Origin: an uncultured Opitutia bacterium
GTDB taxonomy: Bacteria > Verrucomicrobiota > Verrucomicrobiia > Opitutales > Opitutaceae
Assembly (NCBI GenBank): GCA_903862955.1
Contig: CAIPAH010000023.1
Coordinates: forward strand, 186,001-250,000
DNA length: 64,000 bases
Reading direction: 5' to 3'
In this document: positions 34,870 to 44,820 of the stretch, piece after piece
How the letters are laid out: the number at the start of each line of letters is the position of its first letter
Position numbering within the stretch: position 1 is the first letter of the stretch
The notes under the pieces: model-generated
The model's database searches: none
What the model saw: the letters and a program-made list of their open reading frames with translations, nothing else
What the model was told of the DNA's origin: nothing
Position numbers and translations under genes: made by a program

Positions 34870-36087
34870 ATGGCACGCATCGTCCAAAAATACGGCGGCA
34901 CCTCGGTGGGTGACGTCCAACGCATCAAGATCGTCGCGCAGCGCATCAAGGTTTCGCGCGACGCCGGCAACGAGGTTGTCGTCGTTGTCTCCGCCCGCTC
35001 GGGCGTGACGAACGAGCTGATTGCGAAGGCCAAATCCGTCCACGACACCCCCAGCGAACGTGAAATGGACCAGCTGCTCGCGATCGGCGAGCAGGAGACG
35101 TCCGCGCTGACCGCGATGGCACTGCACGCCCTCGGCGTGGATGCGGTGAGCTACACCGGCGCGCAGGCGGGCATTTTCACCGACAAGGTGCACACGAAGG
35201 CGAAGATCCGGACGATCAACGCCAAGCCGATCGAGAAGGACTTGAAGCTGGGCCGTGTCGTGATCGTGGCCGGCTTCCAGGGCATCAACGAGGAGGGCAA
35301 CGTCACCACCTTCGGCCGCGGGGCCTCGGACCTCACGGCGATCGCCCTCTCGGCGGCGCTCAAGGCGGACAAGTGCGAGATCTACACCGACGTGGACGGC
35401 GTTTACACCGCTGACCCGCGCGTGGTGAAGGACGCGCGCAAGCTGGACGAGATCTCCTACGATGAGATGCTCGAACTCGCGTCGCTCGGCTCCAAGGTGA
35501 TGATGTCGCGCTCGGTCGAGTTCGCCAAGAAATACGGCGTCGTCTTTGAAGTCCGCTCCAGTTTCAACCATAACCCAGGAACCATCGTGAAAGAAGAAGT
35601 CGCCTACATGGAAAAGGTCGTGGTCCGCGGCGTGGCCGTGGACAAGGACCAGGCCAAGGTCATCGTCAGCAACATTCCCGACAAACCGGGTTCGGCCGCG
35701 AAGGTGTTCCGGGCGCTGTCGGATTCGAACATCAACGTCGACATGATCGTCCAGAACGTTGGCCGGCAGGGCGTGGCGAACCTCACGTTCACTGTGCCGC
35801 AGACCGAGACGGCCAAGGCCGTCAAGTCGCTCAAGCCCGTGCTGGCGGCGCTCGGCGGCGGTGAGATCACGATCCATGAGCAGATCGCCAAGCTGTCGGT
35901 GGTCGGCGTCGGCATGAAGACGCACTCCGGCGTGGCCGCGACGCTGTTCCAGGCGCTGGCCGACGTCGGAATCAACATCGAGCTGATCAGCACGTCAGAG
36001 ATCAAAATCTCGATCGTGATCGACCAAGCCCGGGCCGACGAGGCCGCGCGCGTCGCCCACGGCGCGTTCCAGCTCGACAAGAAGTGA
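34870..36087 (+). CDS. lysC: Aspartate kinase
   Basis: A 405-residue monofunctional enzyme: KYGGTSVGD at the N-terminus, the GFQGINEEG and FGRGASDLTA nucleotide/substrate loops, YTDVDGVYTADPR, and two ACT-type repeats at the C-terminus. It phosphorylates aspartate for lysine, methionine and threonine synthesis; tandem ACT domains imply allosteric control by lysine and/or threonine. An internal ATG (35608) stands at the start of the ACT part, where alpha2beta2 kinases of other bacteria start a beta subunit; this is only a possibility. Confidence 0.96.
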   Translation: MARIVQKYGGTSVGDVQRIKIVAQRIKVSRDAGNEVVVVVSARSGVTNELIAKAKSVHDTPSEREMDQLLAIGEQETSALTAMALHALGVDAVSYTGAQAGIFTDKVHTKAKIRTINAKPIEKDLKLGRVVIVAGFQGINEEGNVTTFGRGASDLTAIALSAALKADKCEIYTDVDGVYTADPRVVKDARKLDEISYDEMLELASLGSKVMMSRSVEFAKKYGVVFEVRSSFNHNPGTIVKEEVAYMEKVVVRGVAVDKDQAKVIVSNIPDKPGSAAKVFRALSDSNINVDMIVQNVGRQGVANLTFTVPQTETAKAVKSLKPVLAALGGGEITIHEQIAKLSVVGVGMKTHSGVAATLFQALADVGINIELISTSEIKISIVIDQARADEAARVAHGAFQLDKK

Positions 36088-36120
36088 CGAGCGGGGCGGC
36101 CCGCTTTCCCGCCATCCGCC

Positions 36121-37479
36121 ATGCGCTATCTTTCCACTCGCGGCGAAGCCCCTTCCCTTGGCTTTTCCGATGCCGTGGCCACCGGGCTGGCGCCGGATGG
36201 CGGACTGTATCTGCCGACTTCGCTGCCGGATTTTTCGAATGACCTGGTCCGGCTGGCGCGGCTGAATTACCCGCAGCTGTGCCTTGAGTTCCTCAGCGGC
36301 TTTGCGACGGATATCCCGCCCGCGACGCTGCGCGCCATCGTCGAGAAATCCTACACGAAGTTTGACCAGCCCGAGATCGCGCCGCTCAAGAAGCTCGGGC
36401 CCGATCTTTACGTGCTCGAGCTGTTTCACGGGCCGACGCTGGCGTTCAAGGACTTTGCGCTCCAGCTGCTGGGCAACCTCTACGAGCACCAGTGCCTGAC
36501 CCGCGGAGAGACGATCAATGTTCTCGGCGCCACCTCGGGCGACACGGGTGCGGCGGCGATCCACGGGCTGCTGGGCAAGCCGGGCACGGCCATTTTCATC
36601 CTCTACCCGGACGGCCGGGTGTCGCCGCTGCAGGAACGGCAAATGACCTGCACGGGCGCCTCGAATGTGTATGCGCTCGCGCTGGACGGCACGTTCGACG
36701 ACGCGCAGGCCGCGCTGAAGGTGATCTTTTCGAACGGCGCCTTTCGGCGCGGCCACCGGCTCTCCGCGGTCAATTCCATCAACCTCGCGCGCATCCTGGC
36801 GCAGTGCGTCTATTACCTGTATGCCTGGCTCAAGCTCTCGCCGGCCGAGCGCAGCAGCGTGGAGTTTATCGTGCCCACGGGCAATTTTGGGAACGTGTTC
36901 GCCGGCTGGCTGCTCCAGCAGATGGGCGTGCCGATCGCCGGGTTCAAGGTGGCGACGAACCAGAACGACATCCTCTGCCGCTTCTTCGAGACGGGCGAAT
37001 ACCGGGTGGGTTCGGTCTTGCCGAGCCTCGCGCCGTCGATGGACATCCAGGTGGCGTCGAATTTTGAGCGCTTCCTTTATTACCAGGCGGGACGCGACCC
37101 GCAGCGCCTGCGGGCGATGATGGAGGAGATCAAGAACACCGGGGGCGTGCGGTTGGAAAACTGGGAGCGCGGACGCTTCACGGCCTCGCGCTGCACTGAT
37201 GCGGAAATCCCCGGCATCATCCAGCGCGTGCACCGGGAGCACGGTTACATCGTCGATCCGCACACGGCCTGCGGCTTCAAGGCGCTGACGCCGGGGCGCG
37301 TGAGCGTGGTGCTGGCGACGGCGAGCCCGGCGAAATTTCCGGAGACGATTCGCGCGGCGATCGGCGTGGAGCCGACCGCGCCCGCGCTCGACGCGCTGAA
37401 GCACCGGCCCGTGATCAAGCACCGGCTGCGCGCCGATCCGGCGGAGATCATGCGCTTCATCGCGCAGCACGCTGTGTAG
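36121..37479 (+). CDS. thrC: Threonine synthase
   Basis: A 452-residue PLP enzyme. The PLP lysine is in PTLAFKDFALQL, the phosphate loop region is GATSGDTGAAAIHG and the N-terminal YLSTRGEAPSLGFSDAV motif identifies the ThrC2-type form. It converts O-phosphohomoserine to threonine. Homoserine kinase (thrB) is not seen in the window. It follows lysC by 33 bases; the downstream TPR gene begins only 8 bases later. Confidence 0.96.
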   Translation: MRYLSTRGEAPSLGFSDAVATGLAPDGGLYLPTSLPDFSNDLVRLARLNYPQLCLEFLSGFATDIPPATLRAIVEKSYTKFDQPEIAPLKKLGPDLYVLELFHGPTLAFKDFALQLLGNLYEHQCLTRGETINVLGATSGDTGAAAIHGLLGKPGTAIFILYPDGRVSPLQERQMTCTGASNVYALALDGTFDDAQAALKVIFSNGAFRRGHRLSAVNSINLARILAQCVYYLYAWLKLSPAERSSVEFIVPTGNFGNVFAGWLLQQMGVPIAGFKVATNQNDILCRFFETGEYRVGSVLPSLAPSMDIQVASNFERFLYYQAGRDPQRLRAMMEEIKNTGGVRLENWERGRFTASRCTDAEIPGIIQRVHREHGYIVDPHTACGFKALTPGRVSVVLATASPAKFPETIRAAIGVEPTAPALDALKHRPVIKHRLRADPAEIMRFIAQHAV

Positions 37480-37487
37480 AACCCGTC

Positions 37488-39314
37488 ATGTCGCGCGTGG
37501 AACCAGCCCTCGAGTCGACGCGCGACGACCGGGAGGCCGTGCGCGCGCCGCTGTGGGCGCGAAGCGCGGGCTTGGCCGCGGGCGTCATCGTCCTCGCGAC
37601 GTGGATGGCCTACGCGAACAGCTTTTGGGTGCCGTTCCTCTTCGATGACCAGCAGACGATCACGTTCAATGACTCGATCCGTCACCTGTGGCCGCTGGGG
37701 CCGGTGCTGTCGCCGCCGGCGGGTGGCGGCACGTCGGGGCGGCCGCTGGCCAACCTGACGCTGGCGGTGAATCACGCGATCGGGGGAGACGCGGTGGTGG
37801 GTTATCACGCCTTCAACCTGGCGGTGCATGTGCTGGCCGCGCTCACGCTGTTTGGGATCGTCCGGCGCACGCTCTTGCGGCCGCAGTGCGGCGATCGCTT
37901 CGCTGGACTTGCGCTGCCTCTCGCTGGCGTGAGTGCACTCCTGTGGGCGCTGCATCCGCTGCAGACCGAAGCGGTGACCTACCTTTCGCAGCGGACGGAG
38001 TCGCTCATGGGACTCTGCTACCTGCAGACGCTGTATGGCTTCATTCGCGCCTCGGAGTCCGCCACTCCTCATCGCTGGCTGGGGTGGTCGGTCGTGGCGT
38101 GCCTGCTCGGCGTGCTGACGAAGGAAGTCATCGTGACTGCCCCGCTGCTCGTGTTGCTCTATGATCGCACGTTTGTCGCCGGCACGCTGCGCGAGGCATG
38201 GCGGCAGCGGAAGGGCTATTACGTGGCCCTGGCAGGCACGTGGGTTCTCCTGGCGTGGCTGATGCGCGGTCTGGCCGCGCGCCATGTCGGATACGGGCTG
38301 GGGGTGTCACCGTGGGCGTGCGCCCTGACCGAAAGTTGGGCGGTGGTGCATTATCTCCGACTGGCGATTTGGCCCCATCCGTTGCTGTTCGATTACGGGG
38401 CGGGCCTGTTGCCGGCCTCGGCCCTGACGTTGGGGTGCATGCTGGCGGTTGCCGGCTTGGCAGGCGCGACGCTTTGGGCGTGCGGGCGGCGTCCAGCATT
38501 GGGTTTTGGCGGGGCAGCCATGTTTTTGTGCCTCGCTCCCGCGTCCAGCGTTATACCGGTCGTGATGCAACCGGTGGCGGAGCATCGGGTCTACCTGGCG
38601 CTGGCGGGCGTGGTGGTGCTCGTGGTGGTGGGAATGCACGCGGTGCTTGGGCGATGGACCATCGCGGTGGCGGCGTTCCTGGCGGTGGTGCTGGGGTTTC
38701 TCACTGTCCAGCGCAATGCGGTCTATTTCAGCGAGGCCACGCTCTGGGGCGACGTGGTGAGCCAGCGGCCGGACAATGCCCGCGCGCAAAACAACCTCGG
38801 TTCGGCGCTGGTCCGGGAGGGGCGGGTGGGGGAGGCGAGCGAACATTTCGCCCGGCTGGTGCAACTGAAACCCGCCGACGCCGAGGCCCGCTACAACCTG
38901 GGCAATGCGCTGCTGCAATTGGGCCGGATCGGCGAGGCGGCGGAGCAGTGCGCCGTCGCCCTGCGGCTGAAGCCGGACTTCGTCGAGGCGCATTGCCTCA
39001 TGGGCAGCGCGCTGGCCCAGAGCGGGCGGATGGACGAGGCTGTGAGGCATTTTCAGGCCGCGGTGAAACTCGATCCCAGCTCGTTCGGGACACATTTCGA
39101 TCTCGGGCAGGCGTGGTTCGAGATGCATCGCTACCCGGAGGCGGCGGAGGAATTTGCCGCGGTCGTGCGACTGCGCCCGGATTTTGCCGAGGCGCACCGA
39201 CGCCTGGCCAACGTCCTGACTCAACTCAAGCGCGGGGACGAGGCGAGGGCGCATCTGGCCGAAGCGCAGCGGTTGAGTGCCGCAGTCCATCCGGCGGCAA
39301 CGCCCGGCCGCTAA
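37488..39314 (+). CDS. TMTC-like GT-C membrane protein with TPR repeats (first of three)
   Basis: A 608-residue protein with ~10 membrane spans (about residues 27-410) followed by about five TPR units (about 425-600). The first loop has the acidic pair FLFDDQQTI expected of GT-C glycosyltransferases, then LHPLQTEAVTY, SQRTESLMGL and KEVIVTAPLLVLLYDRTF, all shared with eukaryotic TMTC O-mannosyltransferase-like proteins. Substrate and sugar are unknown; a polyprenyl-linked donor is usual for the fold. It is adjacent to two paralogues with the same order of domains, so the locus arose by tandem duplication. Confidence 0.78.
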   Translation: MSRVEPALESTRDDREAVRAPLWARSAGLAAGVIVLATWMAYANSFWVPFLFDDQQTITFNDSIRHLWPLGPVLSPPAGGGTSGRPLANLTLAVNHAIGGDAVVGYHAFNLAVHVLAALTLFGIVRRTLLRPQCGDRFAGLALPLAGVSALLWALHPLQTEAVTYLSQRTESLMGLCYLQTLYGFIRASESATPHRWLGWSVVACLLGVLTKEVIVTAPLLVLLYDRTFVAGTLREAWRQRKGYYVALAGTWVLLAWLMRGLAARHVGYGLGVSPWACALTESWAVVHYLRLAIWPHPLLFDYGAGLLPASALTLGCMLAVAGLAGATLWACGRRPALGFGGAAMFLCLAPASSVIPVVMQPVAEHRVYLALAGVVVLVVVGMHAVLGRWTIAVAAFLAVVLGFLTVQRNAVYFSEATLWGDVVSQRPDNARAQNNLGSALVREGRVGEASEHFARLVQLKPADAEARYNLGNALLQLGRIGEAAEQCAVALRLKPDFVEAHCLMGSALAQSGRMDEAVRHFQAAVKLDPSSFGTHFDLGQAWFEMHRYPEAAEEFAAVVRLRPDFAEAHRRLANVLTQLKRGDEARAHLAEAQRLSAAVHPAATPGR

Positions 39315-39335
39315 GTGCGCCTTGCCTGACTGCTC

Positions 39336-41534
39336 ATGGCGGCCAAGGCTCGCGGCGCCCTTTCCATGACGAAAACGAATGCGACGACCGGCCAGTCAGG
39401 GAACCCGGTAAATCTTCCCGCGCCGCCCGCGCGTCGGGAAATTTTCATCGCTGCGGGCATCATCGTGATCGCGATATGGCTGGCTTACGCGAACAGCCTC
39501 ACGACGCCTTTCGTCTTCGACGACTTCCTGGCGATTACGCAGAACCCGACGATCCGGCATCTGGAGCGGCTGGGCGACGTGCTTTCGCCGCCGAAATACG
39601 CGACCGGCTCAGTGGGCCGGCCGGTGGTGAGCCTCTCGTTGGCAGTCAACTACGCCCTCGGAGGTTACGACGTGCGCGGGTATCATATTTTCAACACGTT
39701 GGTGCATGCGCTCTCGTGTCTCGCGCTGTTTGGCATTGTGCGGCGGACGTTGCTGCGCCCGGGATTGCGGGAGCGATTCGGCGACGTGGCCCTGCCATTG
39801 GCCCTGGCGGTGGCGCTGCTGTGGGGGCTGCATCCGCTGCTCACGGAGTCGGTGACGTTCGTGGTGCAGCGGTCCGAGTCGCTGATGGGCCTCCTTTATT
39901 TGTCCACGCTCTACGGGTTCATTCGCTCGGTGGAGTCGCCGTCGCCGCTGCGCTGGCAGATCTTCACCGTGGTCGTCTGCCTGCTCGGGACGGCGACGAA
40001 GGAGGTCATCGTGTCGGCGCCGGTGCTGGTGTTGCTGTATGACCGGACATTCGTGGCCGGCGGGTTTCGAGCGGCGTGGCAGGCCCGCAGAAATTTATAC
40101 TCGGCGTTGGCAGCGACCTGGCTGCTGTTGTTTTACCTGGTCGCGAGCGCGGGCCAGCGCGGCGGAGCGGCGGGGTTCGGTCACGGCGTGAGTTCGTGGG
40201 AGTATGCCCTGACGCAATGCCGCGCGATCGTCCACTACCTGCGCCTGGCGGTGTGGCCGCATCCCCTCGTGGTCGATTATGGCATGGCGGTGGAGCACAG
40301 CCTGGCGGACGTCTCGTGGCAGGCCGTCCTGCTGGTGACGCTGGTGGCGGCCACGTTTTGGGCGCTCTGGCGCCGGCCGGTGCTGGGGTTTGTGGCGTTC
40401 TGGTTTTTCGCAATTCTAGCCCCCAGCTCGAGTTTCGTGCCGCTCATCACGCAGACGGCGGCCGAACACCGCATGTATTTGTCTCTGGCCGCGGTGGTGG
40501 TGCTTGCCGCGGTGGGCTTGCATGCGTGGGTCGGGCGCCTTGGCGTGTGGATCTGCCTCGGCTTGGCGGCCGTGGCGGGCGTGGCCACCGTGGTGCGCAA
40601 TTCGGACTACGAGAGCAACGTCAAGCTCTGGACGCTCACGGTGGCGGCGGAGCCGCAGAGTCCCCGCGCACAATCCAGCCTCGGCTGTGCGCTCGCGATC
40701 GCCGGGCAGAATGCGGAAGCGGAGCAACACCTCGCCGAGGCCGTGAAGCTCAAGCCCGACTATCCCGAGGCGCAGTTTAACCTGGGGAATTTCCTGTTCC
40801 GCCAATTTCGGCCGGCCGAGGCCCTGGAGCATTGCGAGGCGGCGGTCCGCCTGAGGCCGCCGTATTTCGATGCGCACTTTGTGCTGGCGGGCGTCCTGGT
40901 CCAGCTAGGCCGGCCGGAGGACGCGCTGACGCACTTCGAGGCCGCCTTGAAAGTCCGGCCCGATTACGTCGAGGCCAGGCAGACTTATGCCGAGACTCTC
41001 GTGCACATGGGGCGCGTCAGCGAGGGCCTGGCGCAATTTGAAGAGGCGCTGCGTCTCCAGCCCCGCAATGCCGCGCTCGAACTGGGCTTGGGCAGTGCGT
41101 TGGCGGAACTCCAGCGCTGGGACGAGGCGGCGCCTCATTTTGCCGCCGCCGTGGAGCTAAAGCCGGATTCCCCCGAGAACCAGGTCGCGCTGGGCGGCGC
41201 GCTCGGGCGGCTGGGCCGCGTGGGCGAAGCGGCGGAGCATTTTGAGGCGGCGGTGCGGCTTGACCCGGATTCCATCGCGGCGCGCTACAATCTCGGCAAT
41301 GCGTGGTTTGCCCAGCACCGCTTTGCCGAAGCGGCGGAGCAATACGGCGCGGTGATCCGGCTGCGGCCGGAGTTTGCCGAGGCGCACAACAACCTCGGCA
41401 ACGCGCTCACGCAGCTGCGCCGGTTTGACGAGGCGCTGGCGCAATACGAGGAGACGTTGCGCTTGAAGCCGGATTTTGCGCCGGCGCGGAACAATCTCGC
41501 CCGGCTGCAGGCCTTGCAGGCCCGGTCGCGTTGA
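39336..41534 (+). CDS. TMTC-like GT-C membrane protein with TPR repeats (second of three)
   Basis: A 732-residue paralogue of the previous gene: N-terminal membrane part (about 35-420) with FVFDDFLAI, LHPLLTESVTF, QRSESLMGLLYL, ATKEVIVSAPVLVLLYDRTF (split 10+10) and FGHGVSSWEYALTQ, then about eight TPR units, three more than in the first copy. The TPR block is probably periplasmic or cytoplasmic protein-binding, depending on topology. An alternative start at 39366 (MTKTNA) would drop 10 residues. It begins 21 bases after the first paralogue. Confidence 0.78.
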   Translation: MAAKARGALSMTKTNATTGQSGNPVNLPAPPARREIFIAAGIIVIAIWLAYANSLTTPFVFDDFLAITQNPTIRHLERLGDVLSPPKYATGSVGRPVVSLSLAVNYALGGYDVRGYHIFNTLVHALSCLALFGIVRRTLLRPGLRERFGDVALPLALAVALLWGLHPLLTESVTFVVQRSESLMGLLYLSTLYGFIRSVESPSPLRWQIFTVVVCLLGTATKEVIVSAPVLVLLYDRTFVAGGFRAAWQARRNLYSALAATWLLLFYLVASAGQRGGAAGFGHGVSSWEYALTQCRAIVHYLRLAVWPHPLVVDYGMAVEHSLADVSWQAVLLVTLVAATFWALWRRPVLGFVAFWFFAILAPSSSFVPLITQTAAEHRMYLSLAAVVVLAAVGLHAWVGRLGVWICLGLAAVAGVATVVRNSDYESNVKLWTLTVAAEPQSPRAQSSLGCALAIAGQNAEAEQHLAEAVKLKPDYPEAQFNLGNFLFRQFRPAEALEHCEAAVRLRPPYFDAHFVLAGVLVQLGRPEDALTHFEAALKVRPDYVEARQTYAETLVHMGRVSEGLAQFEEALRLQPRNAALELGLGSALAELQRWDEAAPHFAAAVELKPDSPENQVALGGALGRLGRVGEAAEHFEAAVRLDPDSIAARYNLGNAWFAQHRFAEAAEQYGAVIRLRPEFAEAHNNLGNALTQLRRFDEALAQYEETLRLKPDFAPARNNLARLQALQARSR

Positions 41535-41548
41535 GCTGAACTCGAGCC

Positions 41549-43618
41549 ATGCCTTCGCCCGCCACGCCCGGCACGAAACCGCTGCCTTCCCGTTCCGCCG
41601 CCTGGCTGGCCGGCGTGGGAATCGGACCGGCGGCGGCGGTCATCGTGCTGGCGACAGGAATCGCCTATGCCAACAGCTTTTCATGCCCGTTCGTGTTCGA
41701 TGACCTGAAGTCGATTACGGACAACGCGACGATCCGGCACCTGTGGCCGTTGTCAGACGTGCTCTCGCCACCGAATCACGTGACGGGAGTCGTGGGCCGC
41801 CCGATCATCAACCTGTCGCTCGCGATCAACTACGCCCTCGGCGGACTGAACGTCCAAGGCTACCATATTTTCAACACGCTCATCCACGCGCTCGCGGGCC
41901 TGGCGCTGCTGGGCGTGGTGCGGCGGACGCTGTTGCGGCCGGTCTTGCGCGCGGAATTCGGGGCGATGGCGCTGCCGATCGCGGCGGTGACGGCGCTGCT
42001 TTGGGTGCTGCATCCGCTCCAGACGGAGTCCGTGACGTGCGTCGTGCAGCGGACCGAGTCGCTGATGGGTCTCTTTTTCCTGCTCACGTTCTACAGTTTC
42101 ATTCGGAGCGTGGATTCGCCGAAGCCCGGGCCGTGGCGGATCCTCACGATCGTCATCTGTGTGCTCGGCATGGCAACGAAGGAAGTGATGGTGGCGGCAC
42201 CGGTGCTGGTGCTGCTGTATGACCGGACATTTGTGTCGGGTAGTTTCGCCGCGGCGTGGCGGTCCCGGTGGAAAATGTATCTCGGGCTGGCGGGAACGTG
42301 GGTGTTTCTCGGCTGGCTCATGACGCGCTGGAGCCAGCGCGGCGGGGTGGTGGGCTTCGGGTTGGGCGTGAGTTCGTGGGATTACGCGCTGACGCAGTGC
42401 CGGGCGATCATCCTCTATCTTCGCCTCAGCATCTGGCCGAGCCCACTTGTGGTCGACTACGGCACTGGCGTGGTGCACCGGCTGGGAGACGTGTGGCTGC
42501 AGGGGGTGGTGCTGGTCGCGTTGGTGGCAGGCACGTTTTGGGCGCTCTGGCGTCGGCCGGTGCTCGGGTTTCTCGCGTTTTCGTTTTTTGCGATCCTCGC
42601 GCCGAGTTCCAGCATCGTGCCGCTCATCTCGCAGACGATCGCCGAACACCGCATGTATCTGCCGTTGGCGGTGCTGGTCATTTTGGCCGTGGCGGGCGGT
42701 TGTCGCTGGCTGGGCAGTCGGAGCCTCGTCGCGTGGGTCGTGGTCGCCGTGATCGCGGGGTGGGGCACGGCGGAGCGCAACCGCGACTATCGCGATCCGT
42801 TGACGCTGTGGGGCGCGACAGTGGCCGAGCAGCCGGACAACCCGCGCGCCCGGATGAATTTGGGCACGGCGCTCTCCGGGCTCGGCCGGCTCGAGGAGGC
42901 GCGCGAGCAATTTGCCGCGGCGGTGACCCTTTCGCCCAATTACGCGGAGGCGCATTACAGCCTGGCGGGCGTGCTGCTGCAGTTGAACCGACCGGCGGAG
43001 ACGCAGGCGGAAGCGGAGCAGGCCGTGCGGTTGAAGCCGGATTTGGCGGAGGCGCATTACGTGCTCGGCACGGCGCTGTTGCAGCAGAGGCAGCTGGAGG
43101 CGGCGCTGGCGCAATACGAGCAGGCACTGCGGCTGAAACCCAACTTCCCCGATGCCGAGCACACGCTCGCCGGCACGCTCGCCATGGCCGGCCGAACCAG
43201 CGAGGCGATGACGCATTACGAAGCGGCACTGCGCCTGCAGCCCCGCAATGCGCTGCTCTACCAGGAAATGGGCAATCTCCTCGCGCGAAGTGACCGGCTG
43301 GAGGAGGCCGTGACGCGCTACGAGACGGCGGTGGAGCTGGATCCGCGCTCACTGATCGCACAGTTCAACCTGGGCCACGCACTGGCGGATTTGCACCGCT
43401 GGTCCGAGGCCGCGGAGCATTTTTCCGTCGCGGTGCGGATCCGCCCGGATTTCGCCGATGCGCACAATTTTCTCGGGAAGGCGTTGATGGAATTGGGGCG
43501 GCTGGGCGAGGCGCAGGCGGAGATCGAGGAAGCGCTTCGGCTGCAGCCGGACTTCCGGCGCGCGCGAGAGAATTTGGACCGGCTCGACGCGCTGCGGGCC
43601 ATCGGGAAAACGCGCTGA
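41549..43618 (+). CDS. TMTC-like GT-C membrane protein with TPR repeats (third of three)
   Basis: A 689-residue paralogue beginning 14 bases after the second copy. The membrane part (about 20-405) has FVFDDLKSI, LHPLQTESVTC, QRTESLMGLFFL, MATKEVMVAAPVLVLLYDR and the FGLGVSSWDYALTQC segment. About seven TPR units follow. The acidic pair and TMTC-type motifs are kept in all three copies, so none looks decayed; differences lie mainly in TPR number and sequence, which suggests different protein partners. Likely one operon of three. Confidence 0.78.
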   Translation: MPSPATPGTKPLPSRSAAWLAGVGIGPAAAVIVLATGIAYANSFSCPFVFDDLKSITDNATIRHLWPLSDVLSPPNHVTGVVGRPIINLSLAINYALGGLNVQGYHIFNTLIHALAGLALLGVVRRTLLRPVLRAEFGAMALPIAAVTALLWVLHPLQTESVTCVVQRTESLMGLFFLLTFYSFIRSVDSPKPGPWRILTIVICVLGMATKEVMVAAPVLVLLYDRTFVSGSFAAAWRSRWKMYLGLAGTWVFLGWLMTRWSQRGGVVGFGLGVSSWDYALTQCRAIILYLRLSIWPSPLVVDYGTGVVHRLGDVWLQGVVLVALVAGTFWALWRRPVLGFLAFSFFAILAPSSSIVPLISQTIAEHRMYLPLAVLVILAVAGGCRWLGSRSLVAWVVVAVIAGWGTAERNRDYRDPLTLWGATVAEQPDNPRARMNLGTALSGLGRLEEAREQFAAAVTLSPNYAEAHYSLAGVLLQLNRPAETQAEAEQAVRLKPDLAEAHYVLGTALLQQRQLEAALAQYEQALRLKPNFPDAEHTLAGTLAMAGRTSEAMTHYEAALRLQPRNALLYQEMGNLLARSDRLEEAVTRYETAVELDPRSLIAQFNLGHALADLHRWSEAAEHFSVAVRIRPDFADAHNFLGKALMELGRLGEAQAEIEEALRLQPDFRRARENLDRLDALRAIGKTR

Positions 43619-43690
43619 AATCCGGCGCGGGACTACGTGTTTTCACGCCAAGATTTCTGAGATTGGATTTGCTCCGGCGCGCGATCTGGA

Positions 43691-44818
43691 GTGGTGTGGG
43701 TCGTGCCCTTCCGTCTTCCCGCCGCCCGCATCAACTGGACCAACAGCGCGTTCCTTATTGGTACCGCCGTCGTGACGATCACCGCTGTGCCCTGGTATCT
43801 TTGGCACTACCATGCGGATGCCTTTCAGATCGGAATGTTCCTGTTTTACTGCGCCGCCACGGGCATGAGCATCACGCTCGGCTACCACCGGCTGTTTGCG
43901 CACAAGGCCTTCGAGGCCCGCTGGCCCGTGCGGCTTTTGACGCTGATGTTTGGCGCCGCGGCGTTCGAGAATGCCGCATTGAACTGGGTTTCCGACCATC
44001 GCCGGCACCACAAGCATGTGGATGGCGCGGAGGACCCTTACGACATCTCGCAGGGTTTCTGGTATGCGCACATGGGGTGGATCCTCTTCAAACTCGATCC
44101 GGAGCCGCCGCTCGACAATGTCGCCGACCTGCGCAAGGACCCGCTGCTGCGGTTCCAGTCGGATTTCTACGTCCCGATCGCGGTGGGGCTCGGCTTTCTC
44201 GTTCCCGCCGGCTTGGGCTGGCTGCACGCGGGCGCCGTGGGTGCCCTCGGCGGTTTCCTGCTGGCAGGCGTGGCGCGCGTCACCGTCGTCCAACACATGA
44301 CGTTTTTCATCAACTCGCTCTGCCACACCATCGGCAGCCGGCCCTACTCGGACCGCTGCAGCGCGCGCGACAGCTGGATCATGGCGCTGTTCACGTTTGG
44401 CGAGGGCTACCACAACTATCACCACGAGTTTCAGCACGACTACCGCAACGGCGTGAAATGGTGGCAGTGGGATCCGACCAAATGGTCGATCTGGACGCTC
44501 GAGCGCATCCGCCTCGTGTCCGGCCTGCGCCGCGTGTCCGAGGAAAAGATTTTGCTGCTTCAGTTGTCCGAGGCCCGTCGCCGACTCGATGAGCGCCTGG
44601 CCTGCCGCGTGACCCCGCTGCAGGGGCGCATGCGCCTCCTGCTGCAGAATTCCGGCGTTAAGCTCCATCAGCTCGGCGATCGCTGGGCGGCCATCAAGGC
44701 CGAATACTCCGAGAAGAAGGACATCAAGGTGGAACACGCCCGCGCCGCCCTGGCCGAGATCCGGCACGAGGTGCGCCACGCGTTCGACCTGCTCGAGCTC
44801 GCCAGCGCAGTGGCCTGA
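43691..44818 (+). CDS. Acyl-CoA/lipid desaturase, delta-9 type
   Basis: A ~375-residue membrane di-iron enzyme. The three histidine boxes are complete: HRLFAH, HRRHHKH and HNYHH, with four hydrophobic segments arranged as in stearoyl desaturases. A ~70-residue C-terminal helical, charged extension follows the catalytic part. It would place a cis double bond in membrane acyl chains, with oxygen and an electron donor. The start is uncertain: GTG at 43691, 43694 or 43703 are in frame, and a GGAG at 43688-43691 favours 43703. It ends 2 bases from the convergent cardiolipin synthase gene. Confidence 0.88.
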   Translation: MVWVVPFRLPAARINWTNSAFLIGTAVVTITAVPWYLWHYHADAFQIGMFLFYCAATGMSITLGYHRLFAHKAFEARWPVRLLTLMFGAAAFENAALNWVSDHRRHHKHVDGAEDPYDISQGFWYAHMGWILFKLDPEPPLDNVADLRKDPLLRFQSDFYVPIAVGLGFLVPAGLGWLHAGAVGALGGFLLAGVARVTVVQHMTFFINSLCHTIGSRPYSDRCSARDSWIMALFTFGEGYHNYHHEFQHDYRNGVKWWQWDPTKWSIWTLERIRLVSGLRRVSEEKILLLQLSEARRRLDERLACRVTPLQGRMRLLLQNSGVKLHQLGDRWAAIKAEYSEKKDIKVEHARAALAEIRHEVRHAFDLLELASAVA

Positions 44819-44820
44819 GT

